Shown here one piece after another: positions 1 through 7,329 of a stretch of DNA of 64,000 nt (position 1 is the first letter of the stretch; each line of letters starts with the position of its first letter). The position numbers and the translations under genes are program-made. Below the pieces are notes generated by a model. That model made no database searches, was not told the DNA's origin, and worked only from the letters and a program-made list of their open reading frames with translations. Source of the DNA: Rhodanobacter fulvus Jip2 (GTDB taxonomy: Bacteria > Pseudomonadota > Gammaproteobacteria > Xanthomonadales > Rhodanobacteraceae); contig NZ_AJXU01000029.1 in the NCBI RefSeq assembly GCF_000264315.1, positions 1 to 64,000 on the forward strand, given 5' to 3'.

Positions 1-296
1 GTCAAAGATCGTTCGCTTGGTACCGGTTTTCCCGGTACCGCCCCAAGACGTTTCGTCCTAGGTGAGCCGCCCATCTTACATCGATTTTCCTGACCGTCAA
101 CACCCTTGAAACAAAATCTTTCGCGGTGATTTGTGTTGCGGAAGGCCTTCGCGAATGGCGTCTCGTCGAAGGGGCGTGAATCATAGCGCCGTGCCGCCCA
201 TCTGTGAAGGGGCCGGTAAACTTTTCTTCCGAATCGTCGTTCGGCAGCACTGCTGTGCACCGCTAGACTGCCTGCTCTGCCTGCGCGAGCGAAGCG
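1..296. other. Intergenic region, no gene seen
   Basis: No convincing coding frame is present; the open frames here have atypical composition and no recognisable domain. A perfect hairpin, GGTACCGG-TTTTC-CCGGTACC, lies at 19-39 and may be the end of a transcript from outside the window. The promoter of the DUF192 gene should lie between about 230 and 290, where TAGACT (264-269) is a possible -10 box. Confidence 0.4.
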
Positions 297-749
297 ATGA
301 AAACATGGTTTTTTGCGGTACTTGTCCTGCTTGCCGGTTGCGCCAACGCGGCGTCATCCGTGCACACGTCTGTCACGGTGGCGTTGCACGGACAGCGTTT
401 CTCGGTGGAACTGGCCACCGACAACGCGCAGCGGCAACGAGGACTGATGATGCGGCAGTCGCTTCCTGCCGATCGAGGCATGTTGTTCGTGTTTCCGCGT
501 ACGGAGCCGCAGGCGTTCTGGATGAAGAACACGCTCATTCCGCTGGACATGCTCTATTTCGATGCCGCGCGGCAGCTGGTGTCGATGCAGTTGAACGTGC
601 CGCCGTGCCGGGCAGATCCCTGCCCGGTCTATCCCAGCGAGGGCCCGGCGCGCTACGTGCTTGAGCTTTCGGGCGGGACGGCGCGACGGATAGGGGCGCA
701 GCCTGGCGATGAACTGAAGATCGAGGGCGAGATCGGCCCCGTGCGTTGA
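297..749 (+). CDS. DUF192 family exported protein
   Basis: This 150-residue protein matches the DUF192 family, small beta-rich proteins of unknown function that are usually exported. The N-terminus is a signal sequence. It can be read as a lipoprotein signal (LLAGC, Cys15) or as a signal peptidase I site after ANA (residue 18). The family core is visible as the run of motifs 'QRGLMMR', 'MLFVFP' and 'FWMKNTLIPLDMLYFD' (roughly residues 42-84), followed by 'VLELSGG' and 'GDELKI' near the end. The biochemical role is unknown. The 3' end overlaps a small antisense frame at 653-856. The start is the ATG that gives an intact signal sequence; no strong ribosome-binding site precedes it. Confidence 0.85.
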   Translation: MKTWFFAVLVLLAGCANAASSVHTSVTVALHGQRFSVELATDNAQRQRGLMMRQSLPADRGMLFVFPRTEPQAFWMKNTLIPLDMLYFDAARQLVSMQLNVPPCRADPCPVYPSEGPARYVLELSGGTARRIGAQPGDELKIEGEIGPVR

Positions 750-856
750 TCTGAAGGCCGCGAATCCAGCAGCCCGACGCGGTAGGGGATCAGATCCTCC
801 GGCCGCAGTGTTTCCAGCATGTCCCATTCATCTTCGAACGGTATGAACTGTTGCAT
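653..856 (-). CDS. Small hypothetical protein downstream of rubredoxin
   Basis: This is a 67-residue frame starting MQQFIPFEDEWDMLETL. GGGAG lies about seven bases before the ATG. It follows the rubredoxin gene on the same strand with a gap of about 110 bp, so the two may be co-transcribed. The first 35 or so residues are acidic and look like real protein. The last third runs antisense to the conserved 3' end of the DUF192 gene (97-bp overlap) and is serine/proline-rich, so it looks like a read-through tail. I recall similar short acidic proteins beside rubredoxin in related bacteria but cannot verify this here. No function can be assigned. Confidence 0.5.
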   Translation of the reverse strand: MQQFIPFEDEWDMLETLRPEDLIPYRVGLLDSRPSDQRTGPISPSIFSSSPGCAPIRRAVPPESSST

Positions 857-966
857 GGGGATGCTCCCGGCAAAGTCGTACGCGGCGCGTACTTGAGGAA
901 CATCAGAGCAGGCGGCCCGGCGGTTTTGCTGTCCGGATCGGGCCGATTGCTGGCAGAACGCGGACG

Positions 967-1164
967 TCAGTCCAGCTCGATCATCTCGAAGTCGTCCTTG
1001 GTGGTGCCGCAGTCGGGACAGGTCCAGGTGTCCGGCACGTCCTCCCAACGCGTTCCGGGGGCGATCCCCTCCTCCGGCACACCCTCCGCTTCGTCGTAGA
1101 TATAGCCGCAAACAACGCACATCCATTTGCGCAAGGCCGTGGCCTGGTTGGAACTGGCACTCAT
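967..1164 (-). CDS. Rubredoxin
   Basis: This is a 65-residue cytoplasmic rubredoxin, a one-electron carrier with a single Fe(SCys)4 centre. The four ligands are Cys16-x2-Cys19 (in CVVCGYIYDE) and Cys49-x2-Cys52 (in CPDCGTTKDDF), the classic spacing for a type I rubredoxin. An N-terminal extension of about 12 residues precedes the domain. The ATG at 1164 was chosen because upstream codons in the same frame lie in the divergent promoter region shared with hemL and look non-coding. Its redox partner is not in the window; alkane hydroxylase and rubredoxin reductase systems are typical partners, but nothing here shows which one applies. Confidence 0.93.
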   Translation of the reverse strand: MSASSNQATALRKWMCVVCGYIYDEAEGVPEEGIAPGTRWEDVPDTWTCPDCGTTKDDFEMIELD

Positions 1165-1407
1165 GATAGGAATTCTTCGATCGTGACTGGATTCGCCATT
1201 CTCGCAACTCGTCCCACGATGCGAAAGCGCACTGCGGCCCGATTGCATCGACGGGTCGCCTGCGTTGCGTGTCAAAACGTCACGCCAATGGCACGGCGGC
1301 TGGCGATGGATCGCCGCACAACGGAGAATGGTCGGCCTGATGGCCGCTCCGGCGGCATGTAGCGCCTCCCAGCGCATCGCCCTGCTCCCCACTTTCCGGA
1401 ATTTCAC

Positions 1408-2691
1408 ATGACCACCAACCAAGAGCTGTTCCATCGTGCCCAGCGGCTGATGCCCGGCGGCGTGAATTCGCCGGTGCGTGCGTTCAAGTCGGTGGGCGGC
1501 GAGCCATTCTTCACCGCAAAGGCCGACGGCGCCTATCTGTGGGATGTCGAAGGGCGGCGCTACATCGACTATGTCGGTTCCTGGGGTCCCATGATCGTGG
1601 GCCACAACCACCCGGCCGTGCGCGAGGCGGTGGAACGCGCAGTAAAGGATGGGCTGTCGTTCGGCACGCCCTGCGCGGCCGAGGTGACCATGGCCGAGAC
1701 GATCACCCGGCTGATTCCCTCGATCGACATGGTGCGCATGGTCAACTCCGGTACCGAGGCCACGATGTCGGCGATCCGGCTGGCACGTGGCGCCACCGGC
1801 CGCAGCAAAATCGTGAAGTTCGAAGGCTGTTACCACGGGCACGGCGACAGCTTTCTGGTGAAGGCCGGTTCGGGCGCGCTCACTTTCGGCGTGCCTACCT
1901 CGCCCGGTGTGCCCAGTGCGAATGCCGATCTCACGCTGACCTTGCCGTTCAACGATATCGATGCGGCGCGGACACTGTTCGCCGAGCACGGCGCCGATGT
2001 CGCCGCGCTGATCATCGAGCCGGTCGCCGGCAACATGAACTGCATCCCGCCGAAGGACGGCTACCTCGCCGCGCTGCGCGAACTGTGCACGAATCACGGC
2101 ACGGTGCTGATCTTCGACGAAGTGATGACCGGATTCCGCGTGGCGCTTGGCGGCGCGCAGGCGCATTACGGCGTTACGCCCGATCTCACCACGTTCGGCA
2201 AGATCATCGGTGGCGGCATGCCGGTGGGTGCGTACGGCGGCAGGCGCGACCTGATGGAACAGATTGCCCCCAGCGGTCCGATCTACCAGGCCGGCACCCT
2301 GAGCGGCAACCCGGTGGCGATGGCCGCGGGCCTGGCGATGCTGGAGCTGATCCAGGCACCAGGCTTCCACGAGCAACTCGCCGCCCGTACCCGCCTGCTC
2401 ACCGATGGCTTCCAATCCGTAGCTGATGGCGAAGGCGTGCCGTTCAGCACGAATCGTGTCGGCGGCATGTTCGGCTTGTTCTTCAGCGCGGCCAAGGTCG
2501 AGAGCTACGCACAGGCGACGGCGGCGGACAGCGCCCTGTTCAACCGCTTCTTCCACGGCATGCTGGAGCGCGGCGTGTATCTGGCACCTTCGGCGTTCGA
2601 GGCCGGCTTCATGTCCAGCGCGCACAGCGACCAGGACATCGCCGATACGCTGGAAGCCGCACGCGGCGCGCTACGCCAGGCGCGCGGCTGA
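1408..2691 (+). CDS. hemL: Glutamate-1-semialdehyde 2,1-aminomutase
   Basis: HemL is a PLP enzyme that converts glutamate-1-semialdehyde to 5-aminolevulinate, the last step of the C5 route to haem precursors. The 427-residue length is normal for the family. Visible motifs are the N-terminal '[12 protein letters not shown]', the phosphate-binding 'NSGTEATM' (113-120), the PLP-contacting Asp in '[11 protein letters not shown]', and the Schiff-base lysine Lys265 in '[14 protein letters not shown]'. The gene is divergent from rubredoxin, with 243 bp between the two starts that must hold both promoters. The reading frame is intact, and a single enzyme of this family is seen in the window. Confidence 0.97.
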   Translation: MTTNQELFHRAQRLMPGGVNSPVRAFKSVGGEPFFTAKADGAYLWDVEGRRYIDYVGSWGPMIVGHNHPAVREAVERAVKDGLSFGTPCAAEVTMAETITRLIPSIDMVRMVNSGTEATMSAIRLARGATGRSKIVKFEGCYHGHGDSFLVKAGSGALTFGVPTSPGVPSANADLTLTLPFNDIDAARTLFAEHGADVAALIIEPVAGNMNCIPPKDGYLAALRELCTNHGTVLIFDEVMTGFRVALGGAQAHYGVTPDLTTFGKIIGGGMPVGAYGGRRDLMEQIAPSGPIYQAGTLSGNPVAMAAGLAMLELIQAPGFHEQLAARTRLLTDGFQSVADGEGVPFSTNRVGGMFGLFFSAAKVESYAQATAADSALFNRFFHGMLERGVYLAPSAFEAGFMSSAHSDQDIADTLEAARGALRQARG

Positions 2692-2714
2692 CGAAGACGC
2701 GCGCCGCATGGGCG

Positions 2715-3185
2715 TCACCAGACGCCCGTGTTCGGCATGGATGCCCACGGTTCGCGCGGTTCCAGGTGTCCGTCCTGCAGCAACTCGATCGAGATGAGGT
2801 CGGGCGAGCGCACGAAGGCCATGTGGCCGTCGCGGGGCGGGCGATTGATGGTGTAACCCATTGACTGCAGGCGTTCGCAGGTGGCGTAGATGTCGTCCAC
2901 GCGAAACGCCAGGTGGCCAAAATTGCGCGCGGAACCGTAGTCGTCGTCCACGCGAAACGCCAGGTGGCCAAAATTGCGCGCGGAACCGTAGTCCTCGTCG
3001 GCATCCCAGTTGTAGGTCAGCTCCACTTCCGCGTCCGGGCTTTCGGCCGCCGACAGGAACACCAGCGTGTAGCGCCCGGTGGGCACTTCCATGCGGCGCA
3101 CTTCGCGCAGGCCCAGCCCTTCGCAATAGAAACGCAGGGAGGCGTCGAGGTCGCGTACGCGAACCATGCTGTGCAGATATTTCAT
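2715..3185 (-). CDS. gloA: Glyoxalase I family protein with internal tandem duplication
   Basis: This is a VOC-family protein closest to bacterial glyoxalase I (lactoylglutathione lyase), which isomerises the hemithioacetal of methylglyoxal and glutathione. Expected metal ligands are visible: His5 (KYLHSMVRV), Glu55 (EVELTYNW), His74 (FGHLAFRV) and Glu134 (ISIEL). GGAG lies seven bases before the ATG. The oddity is that residues 65-81 are repeated exactly as residues 82-98, so the strand carrying the His74 ligand occurs twice (His74 and His91). Without the extra 17 residues the protein would be 139 residues, close to the usual size. Whether the product still folds and binds metal as a dimer is unknown, so it may be altered or inactive. 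The gene symbol is given by family resemblance. Confidence 0.85.
   Translation of the reverse strand: MKYLHSMVRVRDLDASLRFYCEGLGLREVRRMEVPTGRYTLVFLSAAESPDAEVELTYNWDADEDYGSARNFGHLAFRVDDDYGSARNFGHLAFRVDDIYATCERLQSMGYTINRPPRDGHMAFVRSPDLISIELLQDGHLEPREPWASMPNTGVW
2892..2993. repeat. Exact 51-bp in-frame tandem duplication
   Basis: Bases 2892-2942 and 2943-2993 are identical over 51 bp; the flanking bases at both ends differ. The unit is 17 codons and lies inside the glyoxalase gene, so the frame is kept. The lack of any substitution between copies suggests a recent event, or an assembly artefact. Confidence 0.97.
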
Positions 3186-3255
3186 CGCAGCTCCGTAGGG
3201 TGATGAAAAAAACCATGGTGCAACGCGGCCGGTGAGCGGCCGGTGCAGGTGTCGA

Positions 3256-3684
3256 TCAATGATCGAGTCGCGCCTTGAGCGTGCGCGCGATGGCGGCGCG
3301 CTGATCCGCATCACTCTGCGGCGGCACACCCTCAGGATACACCCGCAGCAGACCGTCGTCGACCCGGCGCGGGTGCACGTGCAGGTGGAAATGGAAGACC
3401 TCCTGCCCGCCCGCTTCGCCGTTCGACTGCCACAGGTTCAAGCCCGGCGGGTCGTACGCGGCACGCAACGCGCGGGCCACCCGCACGGCCGCCTGCATCA
3501 CCGCCGCGGCCTCGTTGTCGGCCAGCGCGTAGATATCGGGCACATGCCGGCGTGGTATCACCAGCACGTGGCCCGGCACCGCCTGGCGCCAATCCATGAA
3601 GGCCAGCACCTTGTCATCGTCCAGGATCACGCTGGCCGGCGTCGCGCCGGTGGCAATCGCGCAGAACGGGCAGGCGTCATCCAT
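3256..3684 (-). CDS. HIT family nucleotide hydrolase/transferase
   Basis: This is a 142-residue histidine-triad protein of the kind that hydrolyses nucleoside phosphoramidates or dinucleoside polyphosphates. The triad is His98-x-His100-x-His102, followed by His104. An N-terminal pair CPFC (Cys5, Cys8) may hold zinc with further histidines, as in FHIT/HINT-like bacterial members. The start ATG overlaps the stop codon of argD by one base (TGATG), so translation is probably coupled to argD. The substrate cannot be read from the sequence. The size is typical of the family, and the start is fixed by the overlap and by alignment of the CPFC motif. Confidence 0.9.
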   Translation of the reverse strand: MDDACPFCAIATGATPASVILDDDKVLAFMDWRQAVPGHVLVIPRRHVPDIYALADNEAAAVMQAAVRVARALRAAYDPPGLNLWQSNGEAGGQEVFHFHLHVHPRRVDDGLLRVYPEGVPPQSDADQRAAIARTLKARLDH

Positions 3685-4916
3685 CAGGCGGACGTCAGCT
3701 CCCGCACGGCCAGGCGCAAGCGCGACAGCCCTTCGACCACGTCGGCGCCGCCGATGTTCAGCGGGGGCACCAGCCGCAGGACATCCGGCCCGGCCTGCAG
3801 CAGCAGCAACCCATGTTTCGCCGCGCATTCCAGGATTTCGCCGGCGCGGCCCTTGTAGGCGTCAGCCAGGACCGCACCCAGCATCAGCCCACGACCACGG
3901 ATGCTGGCGAACAGGCCGCTTTCCTCGCCGATCGCGGCCAGACCCGCACGGAGCGCCGCACCCTGCTTCTCCACATTGGCCAGCAACACCGGCGACGCCA
4001 GTTTGCGCAGCGCGACGCGCGCCACCGCGGCCGCCATGGGGTTGCCGCCGAAGGTGGTGCCATGTGCGCCGTACTGCATGACCTCGGCCACCTTGGGCCC
4101 GGCCAGCATCGCGCCGATGGGGAAGCCGCAACCCAGCGCCTTGGCCAGGGTGACGATATCGGGTGTTACGCCGTCTTGCGGGTGGGCAAACAAGGTGCCC
4201 GTGCGACCCATGCCGCACTGGATTTCGTCCAGCACCAGCAAGGCGTCGTGCGCGTCGCACAATTCGCGCACCCGCTTCAGGAAGCCCGGTGCGGCGGGCA
4301 TGACACCGCCCTCGCCCTGCACCGGCTCGACCATCACCGCAGCGATGTCATTGGCGGCAAATGCCGCCTCCAGCGCCGACGCGTCGTTGAAATCCAGGTA
4401 GCGGAAACCGTCCGGCAACGGCTCGTAGCCCTGCTGGTATTTCGGCTGCGCGGTGGCGGTAACGGCGCCCAGCGTGCGGCCATGGAAGGAGCCGCGGAAA
4501 GTAACGATCACCCGCCGCTCCGGTGGCCGGCCTTGCGCGGTGGCCCACTTGCGCACCAGCTTGATCGCCGCCTCGTTTGCCTCGGAGCCGGAGTTGCACA
4601 GGAACACGCGCTCGGCGAACCCCGACGCCGCCACCAGTTCCTCGGCCAACCGCAGCGGTGGCTCGGTATAGAACACGTTGCTGGCGTGCCACAACTTGTG
4701 CGCCTGCGCAGTCAGCGCGGCCAGCAGGTCCGGGTCCTGATGTCCCAGCGAGTTCACCGCGATACCGGCGCCGAAATCCACGTAATCGTTGCCGTCGGTA
4801 TCCCACAGACGCGAACCCCTGCCGTAGTCGAGCACCATGGCGCGCGGTCGATACAGCGGCAACCAGTAGTGGGCGAGGTCGATCAGGGATGCCGTGTTGG
4901 GGCTGGGCGATTGCAT
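3684..4916 (-). CDS. argD: Acetylornithine/succinyldiaminopimelate aminotransferase family protein
   Basis: This 410-residue class III PLP aminotransferase is most like ArgD, which makes N-acetylornithine from N-acetylglutamate semialdehyde in arginine synthesis and often doubles in lysine synthesis. Visible features are 'DFGAGIAVNSLGH' (48-59), 'NSGSEANEAAIK' (108-119), Asp230 in 'LVLDEIQCGMGRTG', and the Schiff-base Lys259 in 'LAKALGCGFPIGAM'. It lies downstream of the VpsR-like regulator (176-bp gap) and overlaps the HIT gene by one base, so argD-HIT is a two-gene operon. The ATG at 4916 gives a normal N-terminus. Close paralogues that use acetyl-lysine, GABA or succinylornithine cannot be excluded; no other arg gene is nearby. 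Confidence 0.85.
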   Translation of the reverse strand: MQSPSPNTASLIDLAHYWLPLYRPRAMVLDYGRGSRLWDTDGNDYVDFGAGIAVNSLGHQDPDLLAALTAQAHKLWHASNVFYTEPPLRLAEELVAASGFAERVFLCNSGSEANEAAIKLVRKWATAQGRPPERRVIVTFRGSFHGRTLGAVTATAQPKYQQGYEPLPDGFRYLDFNDASALEAAFAANDIAAVMVEPVQGEGGVMPAAPGFLKRVRELCDAHDALLVLDEIQCGMGRTGTLFAHPQDGVTPDIVTLAKALGCGFPIGAMLAGPKVAEVMQYGAHGTTFGGNPMAAAVARVALRKLASPVLLANVEKQGAALRAGLAAIGEESGLFASIRGRGLMLGAVLADAYKGRAGEILECAAKHGLLLLQAGPDVLRLVPPLNIGGADVVEGLSRLRLAVRELTSA

Positions 4917-5091
4917 GAGTGGCTCCAGACTTCGCCATCGGCGAAGCCTCGTGGAATCGGAAGGGAAAGGTGTCGGTCCACCCGCAAGCGGGTGGCTTCC
5001 CGTCAATTATCCACGTACGGCGCCGGAACCTGAAGCCGTGGCCCGCAAGGTCACCCGTCGCGCCCCCGCACACCCGCTCGCGGCCAGCGGA

Positions 5092-6423
5092 TCAGCGCAT
5101 GTCCTCCAGCTGCAGCTGGTGCTTTTTGCACAGCCGGTAGACGGTGACCCGGGAGATGCTCAGCCGGCGCGCGCATTCGCTGATGTTGAACTGGCTCTCG
5201 CGCAGGCAGGCGACGATGGCGTCGCGTTCGGCCGCCACGCGTGCCAGGCCAAGACTGCGATGGATCATGCCGACGTTGGTGCGCAGATCCAGATCCGCCG
5301 GGCCGATCAGTGCATCCTCCGCCACGACGGCGGCACGCTGCACCCGGTTCAGCAATTCACGCACGTTGCCGGGCCAGGAGTAGCTGCGCATCGCACGCCG
5401 CGCGGCACTGCTGAAGCCACGCGCGTAGCTGCAGTGCTGCTCGCGGAAGTGATCCAGAAAATGCTGCGCCAGCAGTTCGACATCGCCACCGCGTTCGCGC
5501 AGCGGCGGCATGTGCAGGCGCAGGACATTGAGGCGGTAGTACAGATCCTCGCGGAAGCTGCCTTGCGCCACCGCCTTTTCCAGGTCGACATGGGTGGCGG
5601 CCAGCACGCGCACGTCGATGCTGATCGGCTGGCTGCTGCCCACGCGCTCCAGCGAGCCTTCCTGCAGAAAACGCAGCAGGTTGGTCTGCGCTTCCAGCGG
5701 AAGATCGCCCACCTCATCCAGGAATACGGTGCCGCCGGCGGCGCTCTCGATGTGTCCGATACGCCGCATGTTGGCGCCGGTGAACGCGCCGCGCTCATGG
5801 CCGAACAGCTCCGACTGCACCAGGTTGGGCGCCAGCGCGCCGCAGTTGATCGGCACGAACGGCCCGGCGCGGCGGGCCGACATGCGATGCAGCGCGGCGG
5901 CGGCCACTTCCTTGCCCGTGCCGGTCTCGCCGGTGATCAATACGGGCAGCTCAACGGGGGCAAACTTGTGCACGCTGGCCACCGTGGTGACCATCACGGG
6001 GCTGCGACCCACCATCTCCGCCAGATGATCGCCGCCGGTGACGTCCTGCCGCGCCGCGTTCCCTGCCCGCCGCAACGCTTCCAGCAGCCGCGGCATGTCG
6101 ACCGGCGCCATCAGGATCTCGCGGCCGCTTTCCAGCACGCGTTTCGCCGACGGCTCCCGCGCGGGTGTTTCCGGTGCGCGCAACACGATCCAGGGGATGC
6201 CGCTGTGCTCGGCCATCAGTCGATCCATCGATGCCAGCGCCGGCGCGTCGCAGTGGCGCATGTCGGCCAGCGCGACGACGCCGTCACCCTGGTGCGCCCC
6301 CGTATCCACGCCAATCGCGGTACCGACCCGGCGAATCTGCCAGCCGGCCCGGATCAGGATGTCACGCTCATGTTCGGCGGGGTGGCCGAACCACACCACA
6401 CAACCCCGGCTGCCATTGACCAT
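5092..6423 (-). CDS. VpsR-like sigma-54-type transcriptional activator
   Basis: This 443-residue regulator has three parts: an N-terminal VpsR-type receiver-like domain (about 1-125), an AAA+ sigma-54-interaction domain (about 135-360), and a C-terminal Fis-type helix-turn-helix (about 400-440). Walker A is GETGTGKE (165-172), Walker B is FLDEVGD (235-241), and the sigma-54 loop GAFTGA (212-217) is intact, so true sigma-54 dependence is plausible. In Vibrio VpsR, c-di-GMP controls biofilm polysaccharide genes; whether this homologue binds c-di-GMP is inference. It stands alone, with no sensor kinase or exopolysaccharide genes beside it, and is divergent from nothing within 230 bp. The first methionine gives the full N-terminal domain. 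Confidence 0.88.
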   Translation of the reverse strand: MVNGSRGCVVWFGHPAEHERDILIRAGWQIRRVGTAIGVDTGAHQGDGVVALADMRHCDAPALASMDRLMAEHSGIPWIVLRAPETPAREPSAKRVLESGREILMAPVDMPRLLEALRRAGNAARQDVTGGDHLAEMVGRSPVMVTTVASVHKFAPVELPVLITGETGTGKEVAAAALHRMSARRAGPFVPINCGALAPNLVQSELFGHERGAFTGANMRRIGHIESAAGGTVFLDEVGDLPLEAQTNLLRFLQEGSLERVGSSQPISIDVRVLAATHVDLEKAVAQGSFREDLYYRLNVLRLHMPPLRERGGDVELLAQHFLDHFREQHCSYARGFSSAARRAMRSYSWPGNVRELLNRVQRAAVVAEDALIGPADLDLRTNVGMIHRSLGLARVAAERDAIVACLRESQFNISECARRLSISRVTVYRLCKKHQLQLEDMR

Positions 6424-6659
6424 TTGCCGCTCCCGCCCAGGCTCTGGCGTGCACCAGAAACCTCGGTTCAGGCAACCCGGCCCCCTTCCGCAGCTGCTCC
6501 ATGTCCTTGTCGCATCCGTGATGCGCCCCGCACGCTATCCAGCCGTTCGGAACGCACCACACCGAGCGCCAATAATGCACCCTGGTGGCGTGAAGAATCA
6601 GTGTGCTTTCAGCCAGTTGGACACTGGCCTTACGGCCTGCCCCAATCGGCCTACGTGGC

Positions 6660-7262
6660 CTAGGATTTCTGGAACCGGGGCAGCACGTCGCGCAGTTCGG
6701 CGAGCCGCTGCAAGGGGTCGGTCAGTTCCAGCATGTGCTGCTGCTCCTCCACGTCCAGCGGCAGCAGTTCGGCAAGGCGGAACCCTACCCAGCCGGCATC
6801 GTCGTACATCGAACGCGGCGCGTGGCGGGACTGTGGCGTCATCGTTTCCACCAGTCGCTCGGCGATGCTTTGCAACAGCGCGAATTCCACCGGGACCTCC
6901 TTTCGCGGTTCGGGCGGCCACATCGCCACGCTGCCACGCAGCAGCCCGTCGGAGCGCGCGCGGGTGCGGTCGACACGGAAACGCGCACCGCCCTCGACCA
7001 CGATCGTCAGCAGCCCGTCGCCGCCGGTATGGAAATCGGTGATGCGAGCAATCGTGCCCACCGCAGCGGGAATCGCCGGCGCGCCCGTCTCGCGCCCCTG
7101 CAGGATCAGGCAGATGCCGAAGCCGCTGTCCTGCCGCGCACATTCGCGCACCATGTCCAGATAGCGCGGCTCGAAAATGCGCAAGGCCAGCTGCCCGCCG
7201 GGAAACAGCACGGTGCGCAGCGGAAACAACGGCATATCGGGGAGGGGAGCGGGGCCGGCCAT
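6660..7262 (-). CDS. LON N-terminal (substrate-binding) domain protein
   Basis: This 200-residue protein consists only of the LON substrate-binding domain. Its hallmarks are 'MPLFPLRTVLFPGGQLALRIFEPRY' in outline (residues 10-34) and 'FGICLI' (48-53). There is no ATPase or protease domain, so it is not a Lon protease. Stand-alone LON-domain proteins are common in proteobacteria and their function is not established; substrate recognition or adaptor roles are guesses. It lies 67 bp downstream of mpl on the same strand and may share its transcript. The start ATG at 7262 begins directly before the conserved domain. Confidence 0.9.
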   Translation of the reverse strand: MAGPAPLPDMPLFPLRTVLFPGGQLALRIFEPRYLDMVRECARQDSGFGICLILQGRETGAPAIPAAVGTIARITDFHTGGDGLLTIVVEGGARFRVDRTRARSDGLLRGSVAMWPPEPRKEVPVEFALLQSIAERLVETMTPQSRHAPRSMYDDAGWVGFRLAELLPLDVEEQQHMLELTDPLQRLAELRDVLPRFQKS

Positions 7263-7329
7263 GCGTTCGAGTTAGTCACAAGCCATCGCGTGAACGCAAG
7301 CCACGGGCACGCGGAGGCGCGGGCGAAAG

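Noticed and set aside
967-2625. A 552-codon open frame antisense to hemL
   Set aside because: Only its last 65 codons (rubredoxin) have a recognisable family; the rest is His/Arg/Ala-rich sequence antisense to the conserved hemL gene, a typical artefact of high GC.
6424-6659. A sigma-54 (-24/-12) promoter for the VpsR-like gene
   Set aside because: TGGC and TGCA elements occur but not with the required GG-N10-GC spacing on the minus strand.
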